This document shows positions 11,462-23,200 of a stretch of 26,861 nucleotides of DNA, piece by piece (within the stretch, counting starts at the first letter, position 1; each line of letters opens with the position of its first letter). The notes beneath the pieces are model-generated. The model searched no databases and was not told the DNA's origin. It saw only the letters and a program-made list of their open reading frames with translations. Where the stretch lies: positions 1-26,861 of the forward strand of contig JAULBX010028759.1 in assembly GCA_032358255.1 (NCBI GenBank). Reading direction: 5' to 3'. This stretch comes from Heterotrichella gracilis. Its lineage: Eukaryota; Sar; Xanthophyceae; Tribonematales; Xanthonemataceae. Both the position numbers and the translations under genes were made by a program.

Positions 11462-11714
11462 GTGCCTATGAAGCCACGTTACACAAGGGTAAGTGTACCA
11501 AAACTGTCAATTCCAGCTGCCTTAGGTGCTGGCTTCAAAGGCCCAAGTCCGTTTGCAGCAGCTGGTGGAACTGGCCAGCTGGTGGAACTGGCCATGGTGC
11601 TACAGGGCACCGTACCTCGGAGGGTGGAGGCAGTGGAGGCACCGTACCTCGGAGGCAGCGTAGAACCCACTGCAGGCTTGCGTCACTTGGAGCCACTCCT
11701 TTTCTTCGTAAGTA
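11462..11714 (+). CDS. Possible unassigned exon
   Basis: An open stretch from ATG 11462 runs to a strong donor-like TTC|GTAAGT at 11709. It reads roughly KPRYTRVSVPKLSIPAALGAGFKGPSPFAAAGG onward. I recognise no family. It contains two small in-frame tandem duplications: an 18-bp unit near 11560-11595 (QLVELA-type) and a unit with ACCGTACCTCGGAGG at about 11610 and 11641. Its donor phase does not fit the next plausible exon at 12082, so I cannot link it to the gene downstream. Confidence 0.18.
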
Positions 11715-12081
11715 CAACGAAGTGCACCCTCCAAATGCCGGTCAGCTGTGGTGTATGCGCGCAAGTTACAATGCATGCATGCATCCCGAAACCGCGATAT
11801 ACGGTTGAAGGCTTCTTGGTACTGTCCCAGTTGGATGTCAGGTGCACCAGCCGGTTCTTGCTATGCGCCTTGCCCACAAGTATCGAGTGCTTCGCTGAAC
11901 CATACAAGCAATGGTACTGGGCATGTATTTTACATTCAAAAAACAATCTGTTTTCAAACGTAAATTGGCAGTTGCCTCTAGCTACAGTTTGAGAGGTCTT
12001 AGTCACTTAAAAACTCGACATAATCCCACTTGGGATGAACGCGGCGCCTCAATATAACGATCGTTTAGCGAAGCCATCAAG

Positions 12082-13265
12082 ATGCTTTGCAGGCTCTGGG
12101 CAAACTCTGCTGCCCAAGTCAGTGCGAGGAATGCACTGGCCAGCAGGCCAGCAAGCCCATCACTGGTTACGCTGCATACAAAGCCCTGTTCTTATCGTCG
12201 CAAAAGGTGCCAAGTTGCCATCAGGGCTGCACCTCTTCCTGCTAGCCCAGCAGGTGCACCTACTCCTGGCCAGAATACCTGGAAGGAAAACGTTATCCCA
12301 GCGGTACGACAACCTTGCTGCTGCTCTAGGACACAGACCATGGCCCTGGACTGGCAGTACCAAAACTAAAACTTGGTCATAGCTCCCCTTTGAACCAGCT
12401 GCGCCTGGTACACGCAGGTCAAGCAGTGGCCAGTAGTCAGGTGGTTCTATGACTGGCCAGTTGTCAGGTGGTACAAGGCTAACGAGTTCTGAATCCACTA
12501 CCTTGTGTCGCTATTGGCCATGTTTGGCATTGGTGGCTTGTTGGGCATATCTTTGCTCAGATGTGACATACCAACTGTGATAACGTGGATCCTCGACATT
12601 TTGAAAAAGTTGTTTGGCTTGTAGAGAGCAGGTGAGTAGGACACAGCCCGCGCCCCACGGCCTGGGACTGCCAGTTACAAAACTAAAACTTGGTCACCTC
12701 TCCCCTATGACCCAGCTGTCGTCTGATACACGCAGGTACAGAAGTGGCTGGTGGTCAGGTGGTTCTATGACTGGCCACTGGTCAGGTGGTACAAGGACAA
12801 CAAGCTCGAGATCCACTTCCTTTTGTATTTCTGGGTCATGTCTGTCATCGGTGGCCTGGTGCTGATATCTTTTCTCAGATGTGATATACCAGCTGTGATA
12901 ATGTGGATATTTAACTTTTTGAAAAGCAAATTTGGGCTGTAGAGTGCAGGTGAGGAGGACACAGCCCACGGCCCACGGCCCGGGACTTAGCAGATACAAA
13001 ACTAAACCTAGGTCACCTCTCCCCTACATCCCGGGAGCGCTATGACCCAGCTGCCGTCTGATACATGCAGGTCCAACAGTGGCCGGTGGTCAGGTGGTTC
13101 AACGACTGGCCACTGGTCAGGTGGTACAAGACCAACAAGCTTAAAATCCACTTCCTTTTGTATTTCTGGGCCATAGCTGGCATCGTTGGTCTGGTGGCCA
13201 TATCCTCGGTCAGATATTTCATACCACTTGCGATAGATGGGATCTTCGGCGTTTTCGGGCTGTAG
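12082..13265 (+). CDS. Tentative small membrane protein with triplicated last exon
   Basis: Family not recognised. The proposed first exon is 12082-12303 (MLCRLWANSAAQVSARNALA to ENVIPA, 74 aa). It is rich in Ala, Ser and Arg with few acidic residues, like an organelle-targeting peptide. A phase-0 donor (GCG|GTACGA) could join it to any of three tandem last coding exons at 12418, 12736 or 13071, each after ACRYGCAG and each phase 0. The second (12736-12942) encodes a Trp/Arg-rich stretch (VVRWFYDWPLVRWYK) followed by a hydrophobic segment (FLLYFWVMSVIGGLVLISF) and a short tail ending FGL. The third (13071-13265) encodes a 64-residue relative. The first has an in-frame TGA at 12490. All three are followed within about 12 bp of their stop by a CAG|GTGAG donor, so a 3' UTR exon is likely. 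Choice of exon and start is inference. Confidence 0.38.
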
Positions 13266-13276
13266 AGAGCAGGTGA
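12338..13276 (+). repeat. Three tandem copies, about 310-320 bp each
   Basis: The units start near 12338, 12656 and 12973. Each begins with a GGCCTGGGACT-like motif, then ACAAAACTAAA and GGTCA, then an acceptor, the exon, a stop codon and a CAGGTGAG donor. Unit 1 carries a premature TGA at 12490, yet its frame stays open to the shared terminal TAG at 12622, 68 codons from the exon start. Unit 3 has lost four codons relative to unit 2 and has an inserted CCCGGGAGCGC-containing stretch before its acceptor. Confidence 0.88.
12418..12624 (+). pseudogene. First copy of triplicated exon, with stop
   Basis: This copy reads VKQWPVVRWFYDWPVVRWYK, then ANEF and TGA at 12490-12492, where unit 2 has a glutamate codon (GAG). 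After the stop the frame continues without indels to TAG 12622. If spliced in, it would give a protein without the hydrophobic segment. It is either a decayed copy or a source of a soluble isoform. Confidence 0.55.
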
Positions 13277-14273
13277 GTGTGCACACAGCCTGCTGGTGGT
13301 TGTTGCTGCGATTGGTCACGATGTATTTTCCCCTGCAAAAAATATGTTTACTTTTGGTGCAGGGAGCATCGGGTGTGCTGCAGCGTGAAGTGCGCCGCAG
13401 ACCATGCACCCATAGATAACAGTGGAGCTGAAATCTGCAGCTCAAAAAATCCTTTGGAATGTATTGGCCAGCTGCCTGCTGGTGCGTGTACTTCAGAAGG
13501 GGATGCAGGCAGCCCGTTTTGGGTGGTTGGCACAAAGGCATTGCACATAATGACAGCAACCAGGCTGTCTGTAGGGAGGTTTCCTTCCGCAAATCTGCGG
13601 TCAGGGACTGTAACCGATGAAAGCTGATTAGAGTTCACCTTACATGGGAATACCACTCTGGGCAAAATGATGCATAGAGAACTTACCTTTATGGCTTGTG
13701 CACAAACCCAAGTCAAACCATCTGCCATTGATCCCCATTAATAATATTATTAATATTATTAATATTATTAATATTATTGGTATTATTTTTAACTGTCTCG
13801 CAGCAATATAATGAAATATCCCCCTGGTGGCAAATCCTGCTGTGCTGCCATGTCAGCATGCAGGCAGTCGAGTGAGCGCCCAAAACTTGTGTGGCGGTGC
13901 AAAGGATCGAGAGTTTTATGAGGAGGGGGGTGGATTCTATGTGGAATTGCGCAAGACAACGACCACAGTTGAATAAGAGAACATACTTGTTTGAACGTGT
14001 GCGGTAGTTACCTGCGCTTGCCAGTTCTAGAACGCACCGTCACTTTCTTGTGCGACACACCACCGAACCAAAGCAGCAAACACAACAACCACATACTACT
14101 GTCCCTGCAAACGTAAATATATCGGACACTATCTACCGCAGCCCTTACCGTACTGTACAAAGGGAGTTGTTCTACTTCAGAGGAAAACTGCCATCAGCTA
14201 TTCCCCACCACACCACACAAAAGCACCCACCACCAGAAGCAGCAAAGCACCACCACCACCCAGGCTGTCCACC
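13276..14273. other. Intergenic region upstream of SecA
   Basis: No gene is recognised. The part after 13363 (following TTGGTGCAG) could be a 3' UTR exon of the preceding gene. A 126-codon minus-strand frame (13348-13728) resembles nothing I know. The last few hundred bases should hold the SecA promoter and 5' UTR, and CA-rich sequence precedes the ATG at 14274. Confidence 0.45.
13737..13790. repeat. AT-rich 9-bp microsatellite
   Basis: A run of the 9-bp unit TAATATTAT with slight variation forms an AT island in GC-rich DNA. The sequence is nearly self-complementary and could unpair or form hairpins. Confidence 0.9.
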
Positions 14274-17200
14274 ATGTACAGCCTGAAAGGCAGCCACACC
14301 GCCACCAGCCTGACCAGACAACCATCCACCACCACCACCACCGCAGCAGGGCTCCCCCGCCCCCACACCCCACTCCCCACCCCCGCCTTCCATGGCGCCC
14401 CACTCCGCCACCCCACCCCCTCCGCCCGCCGCCCACCGACATGGGCCAAACCCCGCCGTGGTTTGACACCCACCACTGCACTCTTTGGGGGACTCGGCAA
14501 GCTATTCAGCAATGACCCTTCGGCCAAGGTGCGCACATATGTGGGGCTGGTGTTCGGCCAAACAGGGCTGGGTGGTTCAAAGCTGTGCAAGGGTGGCAGC
14601 TAACCTAGCTACAGGGTTGCGTAGTTGTGTTGTTGAGGGACTTGGGAGCGGCTTGCGACAGACAGAGTGGATGTGCACGGCATGTGGCTCCAGCGGGTGG
14701 GTGCGTGCATGGCACTGGCGCTTGGCAGGGGTGCGCAAGTCAAGCGTGCTGGTGGAACACACGAGTGCATGGGACTTGTGGCCACTACTGTTGGATGGGT
14801 GTCGGGGCATGGCACCTGGCAGTGGCGTGTGGAGGGCAGGGGTGCCTGTTTAGGGTTTTGGGCTTGTGTCGTTAACTGCCAGTGTCTCGGTGTAGGTGCG
14901 CCAAAAGTATTAAGCTAGGGTTTAGGTTTTATGGTTCAAGGTTTCGTGCTTGTTTCGTTGACTGCATGTGTCCCGGTGTAGGTGCGCCGAAAGTACCAGG
15001 CTAGGGTTCAGGCTTTAGGGTGTAGGGTCCGGGGTTTGTGTGGTGACGGACGCATGTCCCGGTGTAGGTGCGCCAAAAGTACCAAGCCAGGGTGGACCAG
15101 GTCAACGCCCTGGAGCCCGACATGCAAGGCCTTTTAGATGAGCAGCTTGCCGGGAAGACCCTTGAGCTGAAGGGGAGGTATGCCGCGGGGGAGTCGCTGG
15201 AGGAGCTGCTGGTGGAGGCCTTTGCGGTGCGTGGTGGTGGTGGTGGGTGGTGGTGTGGGGGGTAGCGGTGGTGGGGGGAGGTAGTGGTGGTGTGTGAGGG
15301 GGGGGGATTGAGCAGCGGTATGGCAACGACTTTATGGAGTACCACGTCTGGTTTCTCCCCCTGGCTTGTTGGGGGTTGGTACACGCTGTTACGTGCGGAA
15401 ACCACAATTACAATCCTAAACCCTAAACGTCGTGCACAGCAAACCACAAGCCCATTGCCGCAAACAACTACTTAAGCCGGAACTCGCCAGGCCTGCGAGC
15501 CTATGGCCACCCTCTTCGTTATACAGCTGGTCAGGCCTTGCGCCCGCCTTTCCAAACCCTAACCTAGGGTCTTTTCACCCTCGCAGGTGGTGCGCGAGGC
15601 CTCCAGCCGCGTGCTCGGCCTGCGCCCCTTCGATGTGCAACTCATCGGTGGCATGATCCTGCACGAGGGCCAGATTGCTGAGATGCGCACCGGGGAGGGC
15701 AAGACCCTGGTGGCGGTGCTGCCTGCCTACCTCAATGCACTGACCTCCAAGGGTGTGCATGTGGTGACTGTGAATGACTATTTGGCCAGGAGAGATTCGG
15801 AGTGGGTGGGGCAGGTGCACCGCTTCCTGGGGCTGGAGGTCGGCCTGGTGCAGCAGGGGCTGTCGGTGCGTGGGGGAATACCCTAGCGAACCCTAGCAAT
15901 ATCGTGATGGGAACGATATCGAAATCATGATGAAATGCTTGGCGGAAATCCTAGTGGTTACCCTTAGGGCAGGTGCACCGCCTCCTGGGGCTGGAGGTTG
16001 GCCTTGTGCAGCAGGGGCTGTCTGCGCGTGGGGTAAAACCCTAGCAAAGCCCTTCCCTTACACATGCAAATCCATGGACACTGTCCCACTGCATCTCTAT
16101 AGGAGCCAGAGCGCATGCGCAGCAGGCATGACCACGGCGGTGCACCGGTAGCGTTAATGGCGTCGCTCCGGATTCGGCGTGGCCTTGTGACCAGCCTTTA
16201 AACCTCCTGGCTCAACTACCTGCAAAGCCCTGAACCCTGAACCCTAAACCCTTGCTTCCGCAGGAGGAGGAGCGCAGGCGCGCGTACGCAGCCGACGTGA
16301 CCTACGTGACCAACAGCGAGCTAGGGTTTGACTACCTGAGGGATAACCTAGCGCAGCGCGCCGAGGACCTGGTGCTGCGCCCCTTCAACTTCTGTGTGAT
16401 TGATGAGGTGGACTCAATCCTGATCGATGAGGCGCGCACACCGCTGATCATATCAGGTGGGTGCTTGTGACAAAGAATTACTTTTTGTATTTTTTGTCAA
16501 AATGGGGCTAACCAGGTGTGGGGTTGGGGAGGGGGGCGTTTGGCTGGTACTGTGGGCATGTGTCCCATGGCGTTGTGCACACATGGGGGGCCATCTCTTG
16601 GGCACATGGTCGCATAACCACATGGTTGCATAAGCACCTGATCGGCTGGTCACTCTCCAATACAACCAGATGCCTCAACACCCACCCAAGCCAGCAAACA
16701 AAAAGGAAAGGTTGAAGGCAATTTCGACCGTACCCCCGCATCCCTCAGGACCCGCTGAGGGCCCCTTTAAGTGCTACTACAAGGCAGCCAAGTTGGTGCA
16801 TCTCTACCTCCACCCCACTCCACCCACAGTCACTTACAACAACGCAAACAAAACTCAAATACAACCCTCCAGGGGATTTATTTGCAACCACTACACCCCA
16901 AAAAGTAATTCCCAATCTCCCATCCCCCAGGCCCCGCTGAGCGCCCCTCAGACCGCTACTACAAGGCCGCCAAGCTGGCTGCCGCAATGGAGCGGGAGGT
17001 GCACTACACGGTTGATGAGAAGCAGCGCAGCGTGTTGGTGACTGAGGAGGGGTATGAGGCGGCGGAGAGCGTGCTGCAGGTGGGGTGGAGTCGTGCATGA
17101 GGAGGGTGGGTATGGGGCCGGGTGTTGGTGGGGTTTCGTAGGATTTTTGAGATGGTTTTGGAGCAAATGTGCAACTATATAGTGGATGAGAAGCAGCGCA

Positions 17201-20200
17201 GCATTCAGTGGCGGAGGAGGTGTACGAGGCGGCAGAGAGCGTGCTGCAGGTGGGGTGGGGTGGGGGCCGGGGTGGGTGGTGGTGGTTGGCGGGTGTTGAG
17301 GGGTATGTTGAAGGATTGTTTGGGTTGTTTGCGGAGCAAAATTCAGGTAAATAGATGATAGCCTCATGGTTAGATTTCCAAGTGGCAGTCACCCGTGAGC
17401 AGGTGACCTCCTACCTGCTCAGCGCACCTTGTCAAACCCTAGCAAACCCTAAACCAACCCTGCTCCCTGCTTCCCCAGGTGATCGACCTGTACGACCGTG
17501 AGCAGTGGGCCTCCTACCTGCTCAGCGCACCTCGTCAAACCCTAGCAAACCCTAACCCACCCTACCCATTACCCCGCAGGTGACGGACCTGTACGACCCG
17601 CGCGAGCAGTGGGCCTCCTACCTGCTCAATGCCCTCAAGGCCAAGGAGCTGTTCAAGAAGGATGTGAACTACATTGCAAAGAGCGACGAGGTGCGGCGCA
17701 GGGTTTGGGGTCAGGATTCACATTGGGGTTGTGATTACCCTTGAATGTTGGTGTGAAATCTCAGGATGGTTACTACGGAATTTTGGAGCGATCACTATGG
17801 AATGCCGGCCATGTGCTTCAAGGGTCGCAAGGGAGCAACTACCCAATTAATTAATTTGCTCTCACTCTAATGCCACGGTTGCACCCCAGGTGGTCATCGT
17901 TGATGAGTTCACCGGGTGCACCATGTCCGACAGGCACTGGGCTTTAGTCTGCACCAGGCAGGGAAGACCAACCAGGGGGTATTAGCACCCACCCTCCGCG
18001 ATCCCCTCGCCCCTGCGATCCTCGCCCCTTGACCCCCTCAGACCCCTCTAAACGTCTGAGCTCTTACCCTTCCCCCTCCCCCCAGGTGGTCATCGTTGAT
18101 GAGTTCACTGGGCGCACCATGCCCGGCAGGCGCTGGGGCGATGGGCTCCACCAGGCAGTGGAGGCAAAGGAGATGCTGCCCATTCAGAACGAGTCAATCA
18201 CCTTAGCATCAATCTCGTACCAGGTGGGTGGCGGCAGCGGTGGCGGCGGCGGCGGCGGTGGCGGTGGTGGTGGCGGTGGTGGCGATGGTGGCGGTGGTGG
18301 TGGCGGTGCCGGTGGTGGTGGCGTTGCCGGTGCCAGTGGCGTTGTTGTTGTTGTTGGTGGTGGTTTGGCAGATTGTTGGAGGAGAGGTATGGGCAGGTGA
18401 CAGCGCTACAGCAGTGAAGCTCCTTTGGTGGGAGTTGGATGGCAATGCTGCTGTGGTGCAGGGTGGCCTGAAAGATTGGCTCGGTTGATTCTAGTGCACC
18501 TTCCGGGTGGAAAGCGGCGGGTGTAGGTGCAGCATGGGGCGCCCCGTTGCAAGGAAATGGGGGGAAACTGCAATCACATTCAAGTTTTTGCATGGACTTC
18601 ATAAACCAAGCCGGGTCTCTACCATACGTGCACCCATGCGCCCATGCACCCATCTAACTGTAGCTGGCTAGACAGACACACATCCTGCACCTTGCACCCC
18701 CAATCATGAAACTTACAATGAACCATATGTTTCCTCCCCTGCAGAAATTTATTCCGCTCCTACCCCTAGCTGGCTGGCACAGATCGGCACAACCCTTACA
18801 CCCTAATACCATATCCACAAACCCTAAATTTCCTCCCCTGCAGAACTTCTTCCGCTCCTACCCCAAGCTGGCTGGCATGACCGGCACAGCCGCCACCGAG
18901 GTAGCTGAGTTCAGCAACATCTACAACCTCACGGTGGCCGTGGTGCCACCTAACAGGGTCATCAAGCGGACGGACAACCCAGACGTGGTGTTCAGGTGAG
19001 GGGCTGATTGTTGGTGCCTTGTGCAGGGTGTCTTGTAGGCTGTGTGCATGTATTTCCATAGGGGCTCGTGTTTACAGGGATCCATTTGTGGGGTTCATGG
19101 TTCATGTCAACAGCATTCCTTATTTAGGGTTTATACATGGTACGTATAGGGTTTCATGAACAGTTCTATGTAGGAATCCTTGAAGTGTGCCGCAGCTGCG
19201 CGCCACTTTGCACCCACCCACCTCAACCCTAAACCCTAGACCACCCATTCCAGGTCGGAGGTAGGCAAGTGGCGTGCGGTTGTGACTGAGATCCGGCGCA
19301 TGCACAAGGAGGGCAGGCCGGTGCTTGTGGGGACCACCAGTGTGGAGCGCAGTGAGCTGCTGGCGGATATGCTCAAGGAGGATGGCATACCCTACCAGGT
19401 GGGCGGCGGCGGTGGTGATGTGATGGCGGCAGTGGTGGAGGTGGTGGTGGTGACTCGCGATTTTGACCAGAGCGGTATGCATATATTCTTGGTCTATGCC
19501 ATGTATTATCTGTTCCTTTAATGTAATACCTGTATACTGGTTTGTTTGTTTAAGACTTATAATGAGTACCTGCCACGGCTTGAAACAAATCGTGGGCTGC
19601 AGCGGGTACTCATTGTTATTCTCATTCTATTATTTATGTATCCTTGGTTTTTGCAATCCCCAGGTGCTGAACGCCAAGCCCGAGAACGTGGAGCGTGAGT
19701 CTGAGATTGTGGCCCAGTCTGGTCGCGCGGGTGCTGTGACCATCGCCACCAACATGGCTGGCAGAGGTACAGACATCCTGCTGGGGGGCAACCCCGAGTA
19801 CATGGCAAGGCTCAAGGTCAGGGAGATGCTCATGCCACAGGTGAGAGTGGTGGTGGTGGTGAGGTAAAGGTTTCTTCAAGGGGTTGGGGTTTTGAGTGTA
19901 CCAGGTGAGGAGGCAGGGGAGGGGAGTTCAATTTTAGGGTATTGAAGGCACATGGTGCATGGGTGGCTTGTGAATGTGACACCTGTCACGGCTCTGAATG
20001 TGACATGCGTGGTGTGGTAATTTTGTGCAGTCGCGAGCCAGGTGGAGTAGGGCAATCCTAAAATACCGTTCTTTAACCCTGAACCCTAAGCTTGAAAGCC
20101 TGTCGCCATGCGTGTGTGTGTTGTGCAGGTTGTGAGCCAGGTGGAGGAGGGCAACCCACTAACCAAGGGCAAGAATGGGGCCATGAAGGTAGGGATGTAG

Positions 20201-23200
20201 GGTGTTGAGCCAGTAGGAGGATGGCAATCCACTGATTAACGGGGGAAATGGGGCCTTGAAGGTATCAGGGACCATCACTGCCGGAAAAGGCATGCAAGGG
20301 CACAGGCACACCCCGTGCACTTTATGCATTATGCAAGTATATCACGAAGCGTGCACCGCATGTACCGAGTTGTATTGTCCGCTGACCTCTTTCCATGCGA
20401 CCCATATCAGGAGGAAGTCCCTTTTTATGACAAGAATGCAGGCACAAAAGTGGTCAAAGGACAGGCTGTATTGTTACCATTACTTACATCGCCCTTTGCC
20501 CTGCCCGCAGCTCAAGACCTGGCAGGTGTCCGCCGACCTCTTCCCATGCGAGCTCACCCGAGAGACCAAGGCTCTGTGCAAGCAAGCGGTGGAGGCGGCG
20601 GTGGGTGCCTGGGGCACCCGCAAGATCACTGAGCTGGAGGCTGAGGACAGGCTGGCGGTGGCCTGCGAAAAGGCGCCCACCAGCGACCCAGTCATTGCAC
20701 AGGTGAGAGGGGTGGATCTGGCATGTGGGCTGGGTTGAAGATAGTGAGGTACCTGGGTGGTGGGGCACCCCCAAACCCCCCAACCTCAAGGTCACAGAGG
20801 CCGAGGACAGGCTGGCAGTGGCGTGTGAAAACGCACCCACCAGCAGCTCAGTGGTGTATGTAAGCGGGGTGGGATTGGACATGTTGTTGGAACGCAGCGA
20901 CAGAATACGTTAGAGAAGTTCCTCAGGGAATTTTGGGGATTGATCTCGTTTGTGATGAGGGTGAGCTTGTGGGGATGTTCCTACTCTGCCAAAAAGCTTT
21001 AAACCCCTTTCTTGGCCAGCAGCAACCACCTTGATACCTTGCAGAGCTCACACCCACAAACCCTAATACCCCTATCAAAACCCTAAACACTAGCTAAACC
21101 CTTCCTTCGTCCTGCAGCTGCGCACAGCCTTCCGGGCATGTGAATCTGAGTACAAGGCGGTGACTGAGAGCAGCAAGGCGGAGGTGGTGGCCCTGGGTGG
21201 CCTGCACGTGATTGGTACCGAGAGGCATGAGTCCAGGCGCATTGACAACCAGCTGCGGGGCCGATCGGGGAGGCAGGTAAGGGGAGAAACCCTAAGCCAG
21301 GGTTTGGGGTAAACCTTAAACCCTAATCCCGAGCTCAATGCCTACTGTGGGCGCTGTTCCTTGTTTTTGGCGCGTTGACAAGCTATCCTGCATCCAAGCT
21401 GCGCGCCTAAAAACCTACATCTTGACTACAAAACCCTAACCCTACCCCCAAAACCTCACCATAGGGCCACTTCGGCAGCACTACTTCCTGTCCATGTAGC
21501 CTGCCCTACTCCGCCCCAAAACCCCAGCCTGGAACCTAATACCCTAACTGGTGTACTGAAACCCTTCCGCAGGGTGACCCCGGCAGCACGCGCTACTTTT
21601 TGTCCCTGGAGGACAACCTGTTCCGCATTTTCGGTGGCGACCGCATCAAGGGCCTAATGTCGCTATTCCAAATTGAGGACCTGCCCATTGAGAGCCAAAT
21701 GCTGACAAATGCGCTGGATGAGGCACAGAGAAAGGTGGGGGGCTGTGGGAAGGGTTGGTGGTTGTGTTGTGGGTTGAGTTGTGTTGGTAGGGGGAGAATT
21801 GAGTAAGGGATTGTTTCGCTAGCTTTGTGTCACATACGAGTGCATTATGGACATTGCACCAACCATCTGATCTGCATGCTCATCCAATGTATATTAATGG
21901 AATATATCTGCCTTTGTGGGTTCCCTTTCATTCTTTTTACCTTTCTGATATGGTGCGGTCCCACCCCACCACACCTTGCCCACACCACAACGTCACATTG
22001 TTGTCCCTTTCTCATCCCCAGGTGGAGTCGTATTTCTTCGACATCCGTCGCCAGCTGTTTGAGTATGATCAGGTGATGAACACGCAGCGAGACACCGTGT
22101 ACAGGGAGAGGCGCAGGGCGCTCATGACCGACGACCTGGGCAACCAGGTGGGTGTCTTGAACCCTTAATCGTTACCCTAGGAGGAACCGTGTGTTACTCT
22201 CCAAGGAACCATTACCCTAGGAGGAATTATGCGTATTACTCTAGAAGGTACATAGTCCCAGGAGGAACTGTGGACCACGAGAGGCGCAGGGCGCGCATGT
22301 CCCACGAACACAGGTGAAAACCCTAGCAAACCCTAGGTCATGAACCCTATCAGGTACCCTAGGCAACAACCACCCAGCGCCCTGCACAGGATCTGTTAAT
22401 AGCCAGCTGACACAATGGACCCTGGCGAAAACCCTTGTTACCTAAAAGGCCCTGATTGAGGCCTTGCCATACCCACGCCTTGCCTGTAGTCCCTCACCCC
22501 GCCCCCGGCCCCTCCCCCGCAGATGATCGAGTATGCCGAAAAGACTGTGGACGACATTTTGGAGGCAAACGTGGACCCCTCCGCCTCCCCTGAGGATTGG
22601 AATTTGGATGCGCTGGCCACAAAGATGCGGCAATACTGCTATGTGCTCACCGACCTGACAGCAGGTAGGGCAAACTATAAGTAATACCCTAGCCGGAATC
22701 CTAGAAAACCCTAGAAAAGATGCGCCAGTACTGCTACATGCTCACCGACCTGACGGCAGGTGGGGCAAACCCTAGGCAATACCCTAGCCCGAACCCTAGA
22801 AAACCATAGACATGATGCAGCTGTATTCCTACAGGCGCACGTATCTTGCACACCTTTTAAAGAATTCGCCCACCCCTGCCAGGGGCATGCACACCTAATT
22901 AAGGTCTTATCCGCATCTGCACCAAACCCTAAACACCTTGCCAACCTACCTCGCCAACCACACATATGTTTTGCGGGCCGAGGGCGGATCCGACTACCAG
23001 CCTCTGCTCAAAACCCTCACATCAAAACCCGGAACCCTTAAATTCCACCCCTCATCCGCAGATGTGTTGCGGTCCGAGAGCGGGTCAGACTACGAGGCGC
23101 TGCGCGTGTACCTGAAACGGCGGGCGGTGGACGCCTACTGGGACAAGGCAAAGGAGATTGAGGCGCTGGAGGAGGGGCTGATGAAGGTAAGGGCGGATAC

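Noticed and set aside
12035-12382. Alternative 115-codon frame over the tentative first exon
   Set aside because: It runs through the proposed donor and into the repeated intron unit. The 12082 frame fits the phase of the tandem exons better.
13348-13728. 126-codon minus-strand open frame
   Set aside because: No recognisable motif and probably overlaps a plus-strand UTR exon. Not strong enough to call.
14855-15067. Regularly spaced repeats that could be taken for a CRISPR-like array
   Set aside because: The repeats contain a splice acceptor and exon start, are degenerate at both ends and number three. The context is a eukaryotic intron.
15481-15555. Possible relic of SecA exon 3 start in intron 2
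   Set aside because: Only scattered short words match (GGCCTGCG, TGCGCCC). No continuous alignment can be made by eye.
18198-18653. Long His/Thr-rich minus-strand frame over the GGC/GGT tract
   Set aside because: It is the shadow of a triplet repeat and carries no domain.
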